Source: Rhodanobacter panaciterrae (GTDB lineage: Bacteria; Pseudomonadota; Gammaproteobacteria; Xanthomonadales; Rhodanobacteraceae). Taken from it: DNA of 64,000 nucleotides. Numbering within the stretch: the first letter of the stretch is position 1; the number at the start of each line of letters is the position of its first letter. The translations under genes were made by a program, and so were the position numbers. The notes beneath the pieces are model-generated. The model was given only the letters and a program-made list of their open reading frames with translations, was not told the DNA's origin and ran no database searches. The stretch is taken from contig NZ_BMXT01000001.1 in assembly GCF_014651895.1 (NCBI RefSeq), forward strand, positions 372,001 through 436,000. The letters run 5' to 3'. Below are positions 52,234-59,883 of the stretch, in pieces.

Positions 52234-54428
52234 CGCAAGCCCGGCAAGTCGTGCAGCTCGGTCAGTGTCTCGTTCAAGCGCCCGCCGATGTTCAGCGTCT
52301 GTAGACGCTCAAGTGCAGTGCGTGCGTCAGCAATGCGATTTTGCGCCACCAGCATGCGGACCAGGGTAACCTGGTATGCGGGCTCATTCGGTGCTCCCTT
52401 TATGGCCTGCTGGAACATTTGCTCACCCAGGTTCTTGTCGTCCAGCACGTTCCAGGCGTAATCGCCGTAAGTGGCAAACAAACGGGCGCTGGGGTTGGGA
52501 TGGAGGATCGCGGCGTGGAAAGCGTCGATCATGCGGTCCCTAGGTAGGTCGCAATGTTGTTCGCGGTTGCACTGGGTCAGTGCGACCAGCGAGCTTTCGT
52601 CCTGTACGCCAGGTTTTCGCGCCTTCAGTTTGGCGATCATGCTGGTCCACCAGGCGTCCTTCAACGGCAGGTGCATGCGTGAGTTCATGAAAATCAGCGC
52701 CTGCTCGGGCAGGATCGACGCATCCGGTAGCGCGGCGGAACGCTCCAGCGGAGCATAGGCCAACTGTGTGAACGGGGAGGTTGGATCGTAGTGCGAATTG
52801 ATGATGTAGGTTCGGCCCAATTCGTATTGGGCGCGTGGCGATTGCGGCGCGCGGCTGGCCAGGTCTTCGGCGAGTCGCAGGGGGTTGCCCCAGGAATGGG
52901 CGGTGAGCGCGGTCGATGCCGTCCAACACAGCATCAAACCAGCCAGCAGCACATAGCGCGGCAACGCCATCGGCAAGGTGCCATCGGTCAGAACAGCTTC
53001 AGTCGCTACCCAGAGAGCTGGTGCCTGCTCGACTGCCTCAGTCGATTGTGGAAATGCAGCCGCGGATGAAGCCACTCCAACAGTGGGTCTCGATGGAGCA
53101 GCGAGCAGCGGAATGATCGCCAGCAGCAGACCGAAACTGGAGAAGTAGTTGCGATGTTCATAGATCAGCTCCAGTGGCAGGATCGTGCCAGTGAGCAGTT
53201 GAGAGCCGAGGAACAACGCAATGCCGAGTGCGGCCAAGGGGTAGCGTCGGCGCAGCCAGATCGTCAGAGCGATCAGAGCGCCAAGAAACACTATGCTGGC
53301 CAGCGTAGTCCATGGGGTCAGCAGCCCGATCGAGATGTGGAAATTGTCGTGATAGAACGACAGCGCAGCCGGCGTCGGCAGCAGCGTCCACACGATGTAG
53401 TCGACGATAATGCGCGACTCGCTGAACAGGCGCGTGGCCAAGGTGAAATCCCGTGTAGCCCAGACTTCGGAGTTGAATATGCCGGGCAGTAGCCACGCCA
53501 ATCCCAACACCAGCGGCAGTGCCAGCACTAGCAGGAACAATGCGATGATGCGTCGGTCGCGGCGCCGTGCTGGGGGCGCTTCGGATGCTGTAGCCGTGGC
53601 GGTGTCTTGGGGAAGCTGAAAGCCGAACAGGATCCATTCGGTCAGTAAAGCATACAGCGGCAACATCACCGCCGTTTCCTTGGCCAATATGCCTACCGCT
53701 GCCGGGATGGTGATGCTGACCAGACAGAAGATGAAGCCTTGGCTGCTGGACGAAAAGCTACCCCACCCCAAATCTCTCCTGGGAGCGAGGGAGGGGGTGG
53801 AGCGGAGAGTAACGGGCATCCCCAGCATGCGGCGGCGTCCGGCAACATAGCCGATTAAGCCCAGCAGCACGAACAGGTTGGCCATGCTCTCCATGCGCTG
53901 CACCACATACAACACGCCGGTCAGGTTGATCGGCAGCAACATCCAGCCGGCGGCAACAAGGGCGGCGATGATGCCGACCGTCCGTGCTCCGGCGTCATGG
54001 GGCATTTCGGTGCCTGATGAAGCTCCCACAACGGAGTGCGCCTTTTTGCGGACAGCAACTTGGATTAGCGCCTGGGACAGCAAAAACACAAGCAATCCGT
54101 TCAGCAGATGGATGACTAGGTTGGTGAGCTTCATCCAGTAGGGATCGAGCCCGCTGGCGAGGTAGTTTGCGGCGAAACTCAGCGAAGCCAGCGGCCGCTT
54201 GAATTCGCTCGCGGGCGAGGACAGCGCCGCGCGCACCAGCGAGGACACGCTGGCGTCATGCGGCTGAACGCTAGGATTGTCCACGATGTTGGGGTAGTCA
54301 TCGAACAGGTAGGCGCCCGACAATCCCATGCTGTAGATCGCGGTGGTCAGCACAAGTGCCGACAGCAGAAGCCACCAGCCCGCGCGAGTGGGGCCGGTTC
54401 TGGCTGGAGTGATGGCTGATGCGTTCAT
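52230..54428 (-). CDS. TMTC-like multi-pass GT-C glycosyltransferase with extra repeat-derived loops
   Basis: A 732-residue protein: about 11 spans, then a helical TPR-like C-terminal region (PRAQYELGRTYI, PNEPAYQVTLVRMLVAQNRI). The early AYLFDDYPNIVDN, YVVQRMESMANLF and YEHRNYF motifs are those of TMTC/PMT-like GT-C enzymes, with the acidic pair near 43-44 as probable catalytic site. Lipid-linked sugar would be moved to a periplasmic acceptor. It is paralogous to the next gene but has additional loops near 130-150, 204-231 and 448-485; the DNA of these resembles dispersed repeats. It overlaps the paralogue by four bases. Confidence 0.82.
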   Translation of the reverse strand: MNASAITPARTGPTRAGWWLLLSALVLTTAIYSMGLSGAYLFDDYPNIVDNPSVQPHDASVSSLVRAALSSPASEFKRPLASLSFAANYLASGLDPYWMKLTNLVIHLLNGLLVFLLSQALIQVAVRKKAHSVVGASSGTEMPHDAGARTVGIIAALVAAGWMLLPINLTGVLYVVQRMESMANLFVLLGLIGYVAGRRRMLGMPVTLRSTPSLAPRRDLGWGSFSSSSQGFIFCLVSITIPAAVGILAKETAVMLPLYALLTEWILFGFQLPQDTATATASEAPPARRRDRRIIALFLLVLALPLVLGLAWLLPGIFNSEVWATRDFTLATRLFSESRIIVDYIVWTLLPTPAALSFYHDNFHISIGLLTPWTTLASIVFLGALIALTIWLRRRYPLAALGIALFLGSQLLTGTILPLELIYEHRNYFSSFGLLLAIIPLLAAPSRPTVGVASSAAAFPQSTEAVEQAPALWVATEAVLTDGTLPMALPRYVLLAGLMLCWTASTALTAHSWGNPLRLAEDLASRAPQSPRAQYELGRTYIINSHYDPTSPFTQLAYAPLERSAALPDASILPEQALIFMNSRMHLPLKDAWWTSMIAKLKARKPGVQDESSLVALTQCNREQHCDLPRDRMIDAFHAAILHPNPSARLFATYGDYAWNVLDDKNLGEQMFQQAIKGAPNEPAYQVTLVRMLVAQNRIADARTALERLQTLNIGGRLNETLTELHDLPGLR
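53059..53082. repeat. Repeat-like segment inside a coding sequence
   Basis: Read on the minus strand, this 24-base stretch has TGTTGGAGTGGCTTCA then TCCGCGGC, four changes from the GTAGGAGCGGCTTCAGCCGC-type repeat that I recall from Pseudomonas and xanthomonad genomes. It encodes residues 449-457 of the TMTC-like protein, in a loop absent from its paralogue. Confidence 0.5.
53756..53814. repeat. Dispersed palindromic repeat, copy D, inside a coding sequence
   Basis: AAAAGCTACCCCACCCCAA, then CTCTCCTGGGAGCGAGGGAG, then GGGGTGGAG. The first block repeats the one of copy A (AAAAGCACCCCACCCCAA) with one base inserted. In the minus-strand reading frame it gives residues about 205-225 (RSTPSLAPRRDLGWGSF) of the TMTC-like protein. 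Confidence 0.75.
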
Positions 54429-56512
54429 TCGTGGGTGGCAATCTTGGCTTGGGCGTCCTGACGCAGTGTATCGCGCAGTCGCCGAATCTCCCTCGGCCAG
54501 TAGTCCTGCTGCTGCAATACCCAAGCGTGTAACCATGGCATACCGTTGGCGGGCGGCGCTTGTTGCGTTTGCAATTCGCGATAGCGATCGAGGTGGGCCA
54601 ACCCTTCCTGCGGATAACCCGCGGCGCCGAGCAGGGCGGCCTGATTCAGCGCGGCGCCTGGGCGCACGTCCCAGGCGAGTGCGGCGTTGAAATCGTGCAG
54701 TGCCGCTGCCGGATCATGTCGAGCCAGGGCAATGTGGGCCTTCAGATACAACAGATCCTGATGACGGCCGTTCACTTCAATTAGCTTCGGGTTGTCCAAC
54801 CCTGCGTCCAGCAGACTATCCAACGCAGTCAGGTCGAGGCCGTGGCAACGACTCTGCGTGGCAGCTTCGATACTCGAGTCGAACCAGTGCACCAGCAGAG
54901 TGCCGGGATCGCGCGTGTGGAAGATGGCTCGGCGAGCCAGCTCAAGATCGCTGGCTGGTACGCTACCAAGCATGCAGTGCGCGCCGATCAGGTTGAAACT
55001 GAGCTGTACCTGATCTGGATCGATGGGCAGCGCTGCGGTCAGGCGAGCGACGGCCGCCTGCGGTTTTCCAGCAGCCATTTCGAGCAGAGATGCGTTGGCC
55101 TGTGCGCGGGGCGAGCCGGGATTGAGTCGTGCCCACAGCAAAGCCTGGTCGTGAGTGTTGCCCCATAGCACGGTGCTGGCATGGGTCATCAAGGCCAGTC
55201 CAGACAGCAGCACGAGAGCTAGCGCACCCTTGAGCAATGCTGCCGATACGGGCTTGTTCGATGCAGCCTTGGGCGGCCTTGTCGGGCCAATGTGGCGGCT
55301 CAGGGGATGGATGCCTACCAGCCACAAGGCCAGCGGCCAGAACATCAGCATCGCGGGCAGGTAATTGCGATGCTCAAAGTAGAGCTCGAGCTGCAAAGTT
55401 GTGGACTCCATCGCCTGGCCGACGAAATAGAAAAGGATCGCCAGCGCGACGGCAGGAAACTTCCTGCGCAAGCACCAGGCAGCTACTATCAGGCCGAGCA
55501 CGGCGAGCACCGCGGGTAGCGTGGTCGCTGGCGACCACAGCGACGTCGAGGCTGACACCTGGTCATTGAACAGGCCTGGTGTAAACGAGCGCGGCAGCCA
55601 CAGCAGATCAAGATAATCCATCAGCACGCGTGGCTCTGTCAGCAATCGCTGACCCATGGTCCAGGGTCGTAGTGCCGATACACCGTGGACAAACCCGCTC
55701 CATCCGGCGTGCAGCAGGTAAGCGCCGAGCAGCAGCGACGGCAGGCCGGCCAACAGCTGCATGCTGCGGCGATAAGCGGGTGGCAGTTGCCTGGAGCCTG
55801 CAGTGGACAGTGCAGGCTCCAGCTCGTGCATTGCGGGGTTGGGTCGCTGCAGCCAGATGTACTCGATCACCAGGGCCAATGCTGGCAGCAGGGCGCCGTT
55901 GGCTTTGCTCAGTACGCCAAGTATGGTGCAGCCGCCCAGCCCAGCCGCGATCCAGCATAGTCCGCGGCGCGGGTGGCCATGCAGCATCGCGTGGCGCCCG
56001 CGCAGCCATAGCAGCAGGCCGAGCAGGGTGAAACTGGTGGGCAGCATTGCCTCGCGCTGCACGATATACAGCGTGGTCGAGACGAGAAGAGGGTGCAGTA
56101 GCCAGAATGCGGTACCGAGCACGGCGGCAAGATCGTTGCGGTCATGTTCGGCCGGCGCGAGCGATTCACGGCCAAGCCGACGCAGCAGCAGGGCCAGCAG
56201 CACCCCATTGAGCAGGTGCAACAATAGGTTGGTGCGCTTGAACGGATACGGCGCGGCTGGCCAGTCGCGTGCGTCGAGCAAGAAACTCAGCAATGCCAGC
56301 GGCCGGCCGGTGGGGTCGGCCGCGCCGGAAGTGATGTAGCGAAAAAACGTGGCCAAGTTGTCCACTGGTCCACTGGCGCCCAGCGACGGAAGGTTGCCGA
56401 AATCATCGAAGAGGAAGCCGCCGTGCAGGCCCGGAGCGTAGCTCCATGCGGCGAGTGTGAGCAAAGCGCCGGCCAGCAATAGGATTGCCAGCAGAGGATG
56501 GCGGAATGACAT
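54425..56512 (-). CDS. TMTC-like multi-pass GT-C glycosyltransferase, paralogue
   Basis: A 695-residue membrane protein with about 11 spans and a C-terminal TPR-like half (LNPGSPRAQANASLLEMAAG, HDPAAALHDFNAALAWD). Motifs correspond one for one with the neighbouring paralogue: GGFLFDDFGNLPS, YIVQREAMLPTSF, LSKANGALLPALALVIEYIW and YFEHRNYLPAML. It should use a lipid-linked sugar donor and act in the periplasm. It lies 70 bases downstream of the pilin gene, separated by a terminator, so pilin is a candidate acceptor; this is inference from position. Confidence 0.83.
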   Translation of the reverse strand: MSFRHPLLAILLLAGALLTLAAWSYAPGLHGGFLFDDFGNLPSLGASGPVDNLATFFRYITSGAADPTGRPLALLSFLLDARDWPAAPYPFKRTNLLLHLLNGVLLALLLRRLGRESLAPAEHDRNDLAAVLGTAFWLLHPLLVSTTLYIVQREAMLPTSFTLLGLLLWLRGRHAMLHGHPRRGLCWIAAGLGGCTILGVLSKANGALLPALALVIEYIWLQRPNPAMHELEPALSTAGSRQLPPAYRRSMQLLAGLPSLLLGAYLLHAGWSGFVHGVSALRPWTMGQRLLTEPRVLMDYLDLLWLPRSFTPGLFNDQVSASTSLWSPATTLPAVLAVLGLIVAAWCLRRKFPAVALAILFYFVGQAMESTTLQLELYFEHRNYLPAMLMFWPLALWLVGIHPLSRHIGPTRPPKAASNKPVSAALLKGALALVLLSGLALMTHASTVLWGNTHDQALLWARLNPGSPRAQANASLLEMAAGKPQAAVARLTAALPIDPDQVQLSFNLIGAHCMLGSVPASDLELARRAIFHTRDPGTLLVHWFDSSIEAATQSRCHGLDLTALDSLLDAGLDNPKLIEVNGRHQDLLYLKAHIALARHDPAAALHDFNAALAWDVRPGAALNQAALLGAAGYPQEGLAHLDRYRELQTQQAPPANGMPWLHAWVLQQQDYWPREIRRLRDTLRQDAQAKIATHE

Positions 56513-56533
56513 GGAAGCCCCGACCTAAAAGGA

Positions 56534-56558
56534 GAAGGGCCGCACTGGGCGGCCCTTC
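56534..56558 (-). terminator. Terminator after the first pilin gene
   Basis: Stem GAAGGGCCGC / GCGGCCCTTC with a five-base loop, followed on the minus strand by TCCTTTTAGG. It should end the abundant pilin transcript while some read-through may reach the TMTC-like genes. Confidence 0.85.
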
Positions 56559-56581
56559 GGGTCATCGCAAAAGCGATGTGA

Positions 56582-57034
56582 TTACTGACGGCAGGAGGTT
56601 GGCAGATACTTCGTAGCAACAGTCGTAGTGGTGCCCTTGCAGGTCCATTCGATCGAACCGGCATGCGTGATTGCCGAAAGCCCGAAGAACTTCCCAGAAA
56701 GAGCGGCGTTAGCCGAATTGCCATACGCTACTTTGATAACGCCATTCGTGGAACCATCAGTAGCACCTGTAGCGACGCTAATAACATACTTGCCTACGAT
56801 ATTGGTTTTGGGCGCGAGACCTGCCGATGCGTTGGATCCTGGGAAGTTGCCGGTATTTGAGTAGTACTCGGCAATCGCGGTCTTGGCGCCGTCGGCCAGC
56901 ACGGCACCTTCCGACACCTGCGAGCGGACTAGATAATCCTGGTAGGCCGGAATGGCGATGGCGGCGAGGATCGCAATGATCGCAACCACGATCATCAGTT
57001 CGATCAGGGTAAAGCCTTTCTGCATGTTCTTCAT
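56582..57034 (-). CDS. pilA: Type IV major pilin (PilA-type)
   Basis: A 150-residue prepilin: short leader MKNMQKG cleaved before [20 protein letters not shown], Glu5 present, then a globular domain ending in a disulfide loop ([20 protein letters not shown], with the two Cys). PilD would cleave and methylate it; PilB/PilC would polymerise it. Ser/Thr-rich stretches ([14 protein letters not shown]) offer possible glycosylation sites. A sigma-54-type promoter stands 128 bases upstream. The first about 45 residues are nearly the same as in the second pilin, suggesting gene duplication with head-domain divergence. Confidence 0.95.
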   Translation of the reverse strand: MKNMQKGFTLIELMIVVAIIAILAAIAIPAYQDYLVRSQVSEGAVLADGAKTAIAEYYSNTGNFPGSNASAGLAPKTNIVGKYVISVATGATDGSTNGVIKVAYGNSANAALSGKFFGLSAITHAGSIEWTCKGTTTTVATKYLPTSCRQ

Positions 57035-57385
57035 GGTGGTTCCTCTGTATTTGGTTAGCTAACCGTGTGATGCCCCCTGAGCCCCAGTCCCGTATCCCCC
57101 TAGGCGGGAACGGACCCCATAACTCATGGTCAGGAACGACCAGGAAGCTCGCGGCAGAGTCAAGCAGCTTGTGTGCCACAACTGCCGCAGGTGTATTCCC
57201 GCATAAATGTGGGCTTCTGGATTGTGCCTAGCGTCACGAAAGGCTGCAAGCGTGCTCTATTGACTCTGGCAATTGCAAAAGGTGTGCTCGTTGTAGTTGC
57301 CCCCATGCTGCCATCCTTAGGCAAATAGTGACGTTTTTTGTCAGCTTGTTGCCCGAAGATAGTGTTTCCGAGGTGCTCGCCATGG
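57035..57385. other. Gap between two pilin genes
   Basis: Upstream region of the first pilin, with its sigma-54-type promoter near the middle. The part next to the second pilin stop shows no good terminator. I see no gene; open frames here have no signal or family match. Confidence 0.5.
57162..57178 (-). promoter_or_regulatory. Sigma-54-type promoter of the first pilin gene
   Basis: The minus strand reads TGGCACACAAGCTGCTT, with GG and GC ten bases apart, matching the -24/-12 consensus TGGCACNNNNNTTGC. A start about 12 bases further would give a leader near 118 bases. Pilin genes of Pseudomonas and Xanthomonadales are driven by RpoN with PilR. Confidence 0.75.
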
Positions 57386-57823
57386 TTATTGTCGGCAAGT
57401 AGTCGGTAGGTATTTTCCGTCCAGCGTGCTTGGAGTACATGTCCAGGCGATACTGCCGGCATGACTGATCGGCGACAGCACCAGATACTGGTTGCTGATT
57501 TGGCTGTTGGCTTTTGGCCCATTGAATAACACTTTGATGACGCCGTTAGTCACGTCGACACTGGAAACGTAGCTACCAATAATGGACGTATCCTTGGCTA
57601 TGCCGGCACTTTGATTGCTGGGTGGGAACTCCCCCGTATTGGAAACGTAGTCCCAAACCGCTGCCTTGGCTCCACTGGCCAGAACCATACCCTCGGACAC
57701 TTGAGCTCGAATGAGGTAGTCCTGATACGCCGGGATGGCAATGGCGGCGAGGATCGCGATGATCGCCACGACGATCATCAGTTCGATCAAGGTAAAACCG
57801 GCTGAAATGCGCTGGCGCAACAT
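57386..57823 (-). CDS. Type IV major pilin, second copy
   Basis: A 145-residue prepilin with leader MLRQRISAG before [20 protein letters not shown] and Glu5. Globular domain ends in a disulfide loop (WTCTPSTLDGKYLPTTCR). It shares the N-terminal helix, AYQDYL-RxQVSEGxVLA and the HAGSIxWTC element with the first pilin, but the middle of the head differs. Two tandem, differing pilins next to TMTC-like enzymes resemble arrangements in Xanthomonas and Xylella. A sigma-54-like site lies about 30 bases upstream. Confidence 0.94.
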   Translation of the reverse strand: MLRQRISAGFTLIELMIVVAIIAILAAIAIPAYQDYLIRAQVSEGMVLASGAKAAVWDYVSNTGEFPPSNQSAGIAKDTSIIGSYVSSVDVTNGVIKVLFNGPKANSQISNQYLVLSPISHAGSIAWTCTPSTLDGKYLPTTCRQ

Positions 57824-57853
57824 GGTGGACTCCCCTGAAAGTACACCATGACA

Positions 57854-57869
57854 GGCACGTTTTGTACCA
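57854..57869 (-). promoter_or_regulatory. Sigma-54-like promoter of the second pilin gene
   Basis: The minus strand reads TGGTACAAAACGTGCC, again GG-N10-GC, so it fits the -24/-12 geometry though with T for C in TGGCAC. The expected start is only about 20 bases before the ATG. Confidence 0.6.
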
Positions 57870-57911
57870 ACCGCGGTTTAGTGGTGTGCGTTTCATCACG
57901 CTTGCAGCATG

Positions 57912-59330
57912 TTATCGCGATGATCTATGCCTGATACCCTCTATGTAGCGGTGGCGGTGGCTTGTTCGCTGGCGCTTGTGTCGCAACCAAGTGGTAATTC
58001 CATAAAGAGTAGTGGTGGCCAGCAGCATCTCAAATGATCGGAATGGTATGGAGTAGCGGGGCTCTGCCTGCAATGTGGTGTAGACCAGTGTTGCGAACGT
58101 CAACAAGCAGATCACCGAGACCAGCGAGGTGTGGCCGGCTTGCGTGCGCTGTCCGCGCAAATTGCGTTGGCGTAGCCACGTCATCGGCAAGCTTGCCAAT
58201 GCGAACAGCATTAGCAACAGGTTGATGGTATGGCAAATCGCGGCCAGTGCGATCCAGGGTGGACTGATCTGGAACGGTGCGTTTTGGGTCGGGTAGACGT
58301 AAAGGTCGCCTTGCCCGATGACGACATCCCAACCCCATAGCTCTCTCGGCTTTTCAAGGAAGTACCAGGCGGCATAGCGCCAAGGATGCCGGCCAAAACG
58401 CTGCATGATTGTTCTGGCGCCAGCCATGGGCGAGTCTAGTAATGCGGTGTATTCCACATCGACGGCATGCAGCGTGTCGCGTGTGTTTGCTTGCGTGGCG
58501 GCATCGCCAAATATTGAATTCCGATACATGTCGTGGTAAGTCGGCCATGCACCCTGTACGAAGTTCTGCAACGCGCGGTCTTTCGACGAGTTGCCGGCGA
58601 TTGGGGCGGGGATCTGTATGTTGCGGATAGCCCAAGCCCCAGGCAATAGCAACGCCCCCACTGCCAGCGCTGCGCAAATTTTTCGGAGTGCAAGTTTACG
58701 CCACACCAGGAAGCCTGCCAGCAAGACTCCGAACGGGAGCAACATGGCATTGGTCAACGCTGCCGCGCCCAGTGTCAGACCCGCGGCGGCTGCCCACCAC
58801 AGGCTTTCGCGCTGGCATGCTCGAGCGAATAACAGCAGCCCGAGCGCACACAGAAACCCGAACAGTGTCTCGGTGAGCAGATAGCCGTTGATGGTGATGC
58901 TATGCGGCCACACGGCCATTAGCAGACCACTGGCGATGGCCCAACGTGTTGGCAACCAGTGCTTCCCCAGTTGGGCGGCCAGGGTAACGGTCAGCGCCCC
59001 AAGCAACGCCTGACACAACAAGATGGCGGCATACCAAACGTCGCCCGCACCCAGCAGCTTCATCCAGAGCGCTAAAAAAATAGGGTAGCCGGGGTCGCGA
59101 AAGTTGTCAGGGTTGAGTAGTGCGGCATTCGGCGCGTCTTTGGCGAAGACCCCGTGATTTGCCAAGTTCCACGCATATGCGTAGTACTGCGTGGCATCTC
59201 CACGCACCGGGTTCAGCACCAGCGCGTTGCTTACATAGTACCAGCGCAGAGCAAGTGCCAGCAGGGAGATGGCCGACAGCGCCAACAGCCATTGCCAATG
59301 TTTTTCGGAGGTGGGGGCGGGGGTGGCCAT
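57912..59330 (-). CDS. GT39-like (ArnT/PMT-type) membrane glycosyltransferase
   Basis: A 472-residue protein with about ten spans. The first periplasmic loop has RGDATQYYAYAWNLANHGVF, with the acidic Asp typical of GT-C enzymes, and later FRDPGYPIFLALWMKLLG and GYLLTETLFGFLCALGLLLF. It would transfer a sugar from polyprenyl phosphate to a periplasmic acceptor. The GtrA/GtrB genes upstream on the same strand could make and flip the donor. It lies just before the second pilin gene, so it may act on pilin or on LPS. Confidence 0.82.
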   Translation of the reverse strand: MATPAPTSEKHWQWLLALSAISLLALALRWYYVSNALVLNPVRGDATQYYAYAWNLANHGVFAKDAPNAALLNPDNFRDPGYPIFLALWMKLLGAGDVWYAAILLCQALLGALTVTLAAQLGKHWLPTRWAIASGLLMAVWPHSITINGYLLTETLFGFLCALGLLLFARACQRESLWWAAAAGLTLGAAALTNAMLLPFGVLLAGFLVWRKLALRKICAALAVGALLLPGAWAIRNIQIPAPIAGNSSKDRALQNFVQGAWPTYHDMYRNSIFGDAATQANTRDTLHAVDVEYTALLDSPMAGARTIMQRFGRHPWRYAAWYFLEKPRELWGWDVVIGQGDLYVYPTQNAPFQISPPWIALAAICHTINLLLMLFALASLPMTWLRQRNLRGQRTQAGHTSLVSVICLLTFATLVYTTLQAEPRYSIPFRSFEMLLATTTLYGITTWLRHKRQRTSHRHRYIEGIRHRSSR

Positions 59331-59475
59331 ACGTGGCTATCTGCAGTTGTCCAGATGCCGAGTATGCATGACCTTGTCAAATCGGCGTAGTAGTAGCCGT
59401 TGCCGCTTGAGCGAGCTGGTGTGATGTGAGAGGCAGAGCGTCTTGATATGGCACATACGGTGCGGAGCGGTGAAG

Positions 59476-59883
59476 TCAGCGTGCTGATCGATAGGTCCAG
59501 AGACTGTGCAGTGCAAAGGTGATTGGCGTGACCAGTGCGATCACAAGCAATATTCCGATGCGGTAGTCCAGATGTGCGCCTTCGGCGGTAGCGGCTATCG
59601 CCATGGTGGCGAGACAACCGAACAGAGAGATGCCTACATAGCGCAACAGGGTTCGGTGACTCATTCGGCTGGAAAAACTCCAGAGAGTATTAGTGGTGTA
59701 GGAAAACATGGTCGCGGTCAGAAATGCGATCGGATTGGCTACATACGGGAGCATGCTCAGCCGGGTGATCAGCGTCACAGCGATAACCACGTGGATGCCG
59801 GTTGCCATCAATCCGGTGATGCCGAATCGCATGAGTCGCCTGAACCAGGGTGGCCATTGCCATCTTTCATTTTGCACGGACAA
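59476..59883 (-). CDS. GtrA family protein (putative polyprenyl-phosphate-sugar flippase)
   Basis: A 135-residue protein with four predicted spans and the GtrA pattern: RLMRFGITGLMATGIHVVIA, NPIAFLTATMFSYTTNTLWS FSS and ITFALHSLWTYR. GtrA flips sugar-linked undecaprenyl phosphate across the inner membrane. The TTG start overlaps the methyltransferase gene by 17 bases. A gap of 145 bases follows before the GT39-like gene. Confidence 0.88.
   Translation of the reverse strand: MSVQNERWQWPPWFRRLMRFGITGLMATGIHVVIAVTLITRLSMLPYVANPIAFLTATMFSYTTNTLWSFSSRMSHRTLLRYVGISLFGCLATMAIAATAEGAHLDYRIGILLVIALVTPITFALHSLWTYRSAR

Noticed and set aside
57160..57522. A 120-codon frame overlapping the end of the second pilin
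   Set aside because: It is a shifted frame of the pilin gene continuing into the gap, with no pilin leader or family match.
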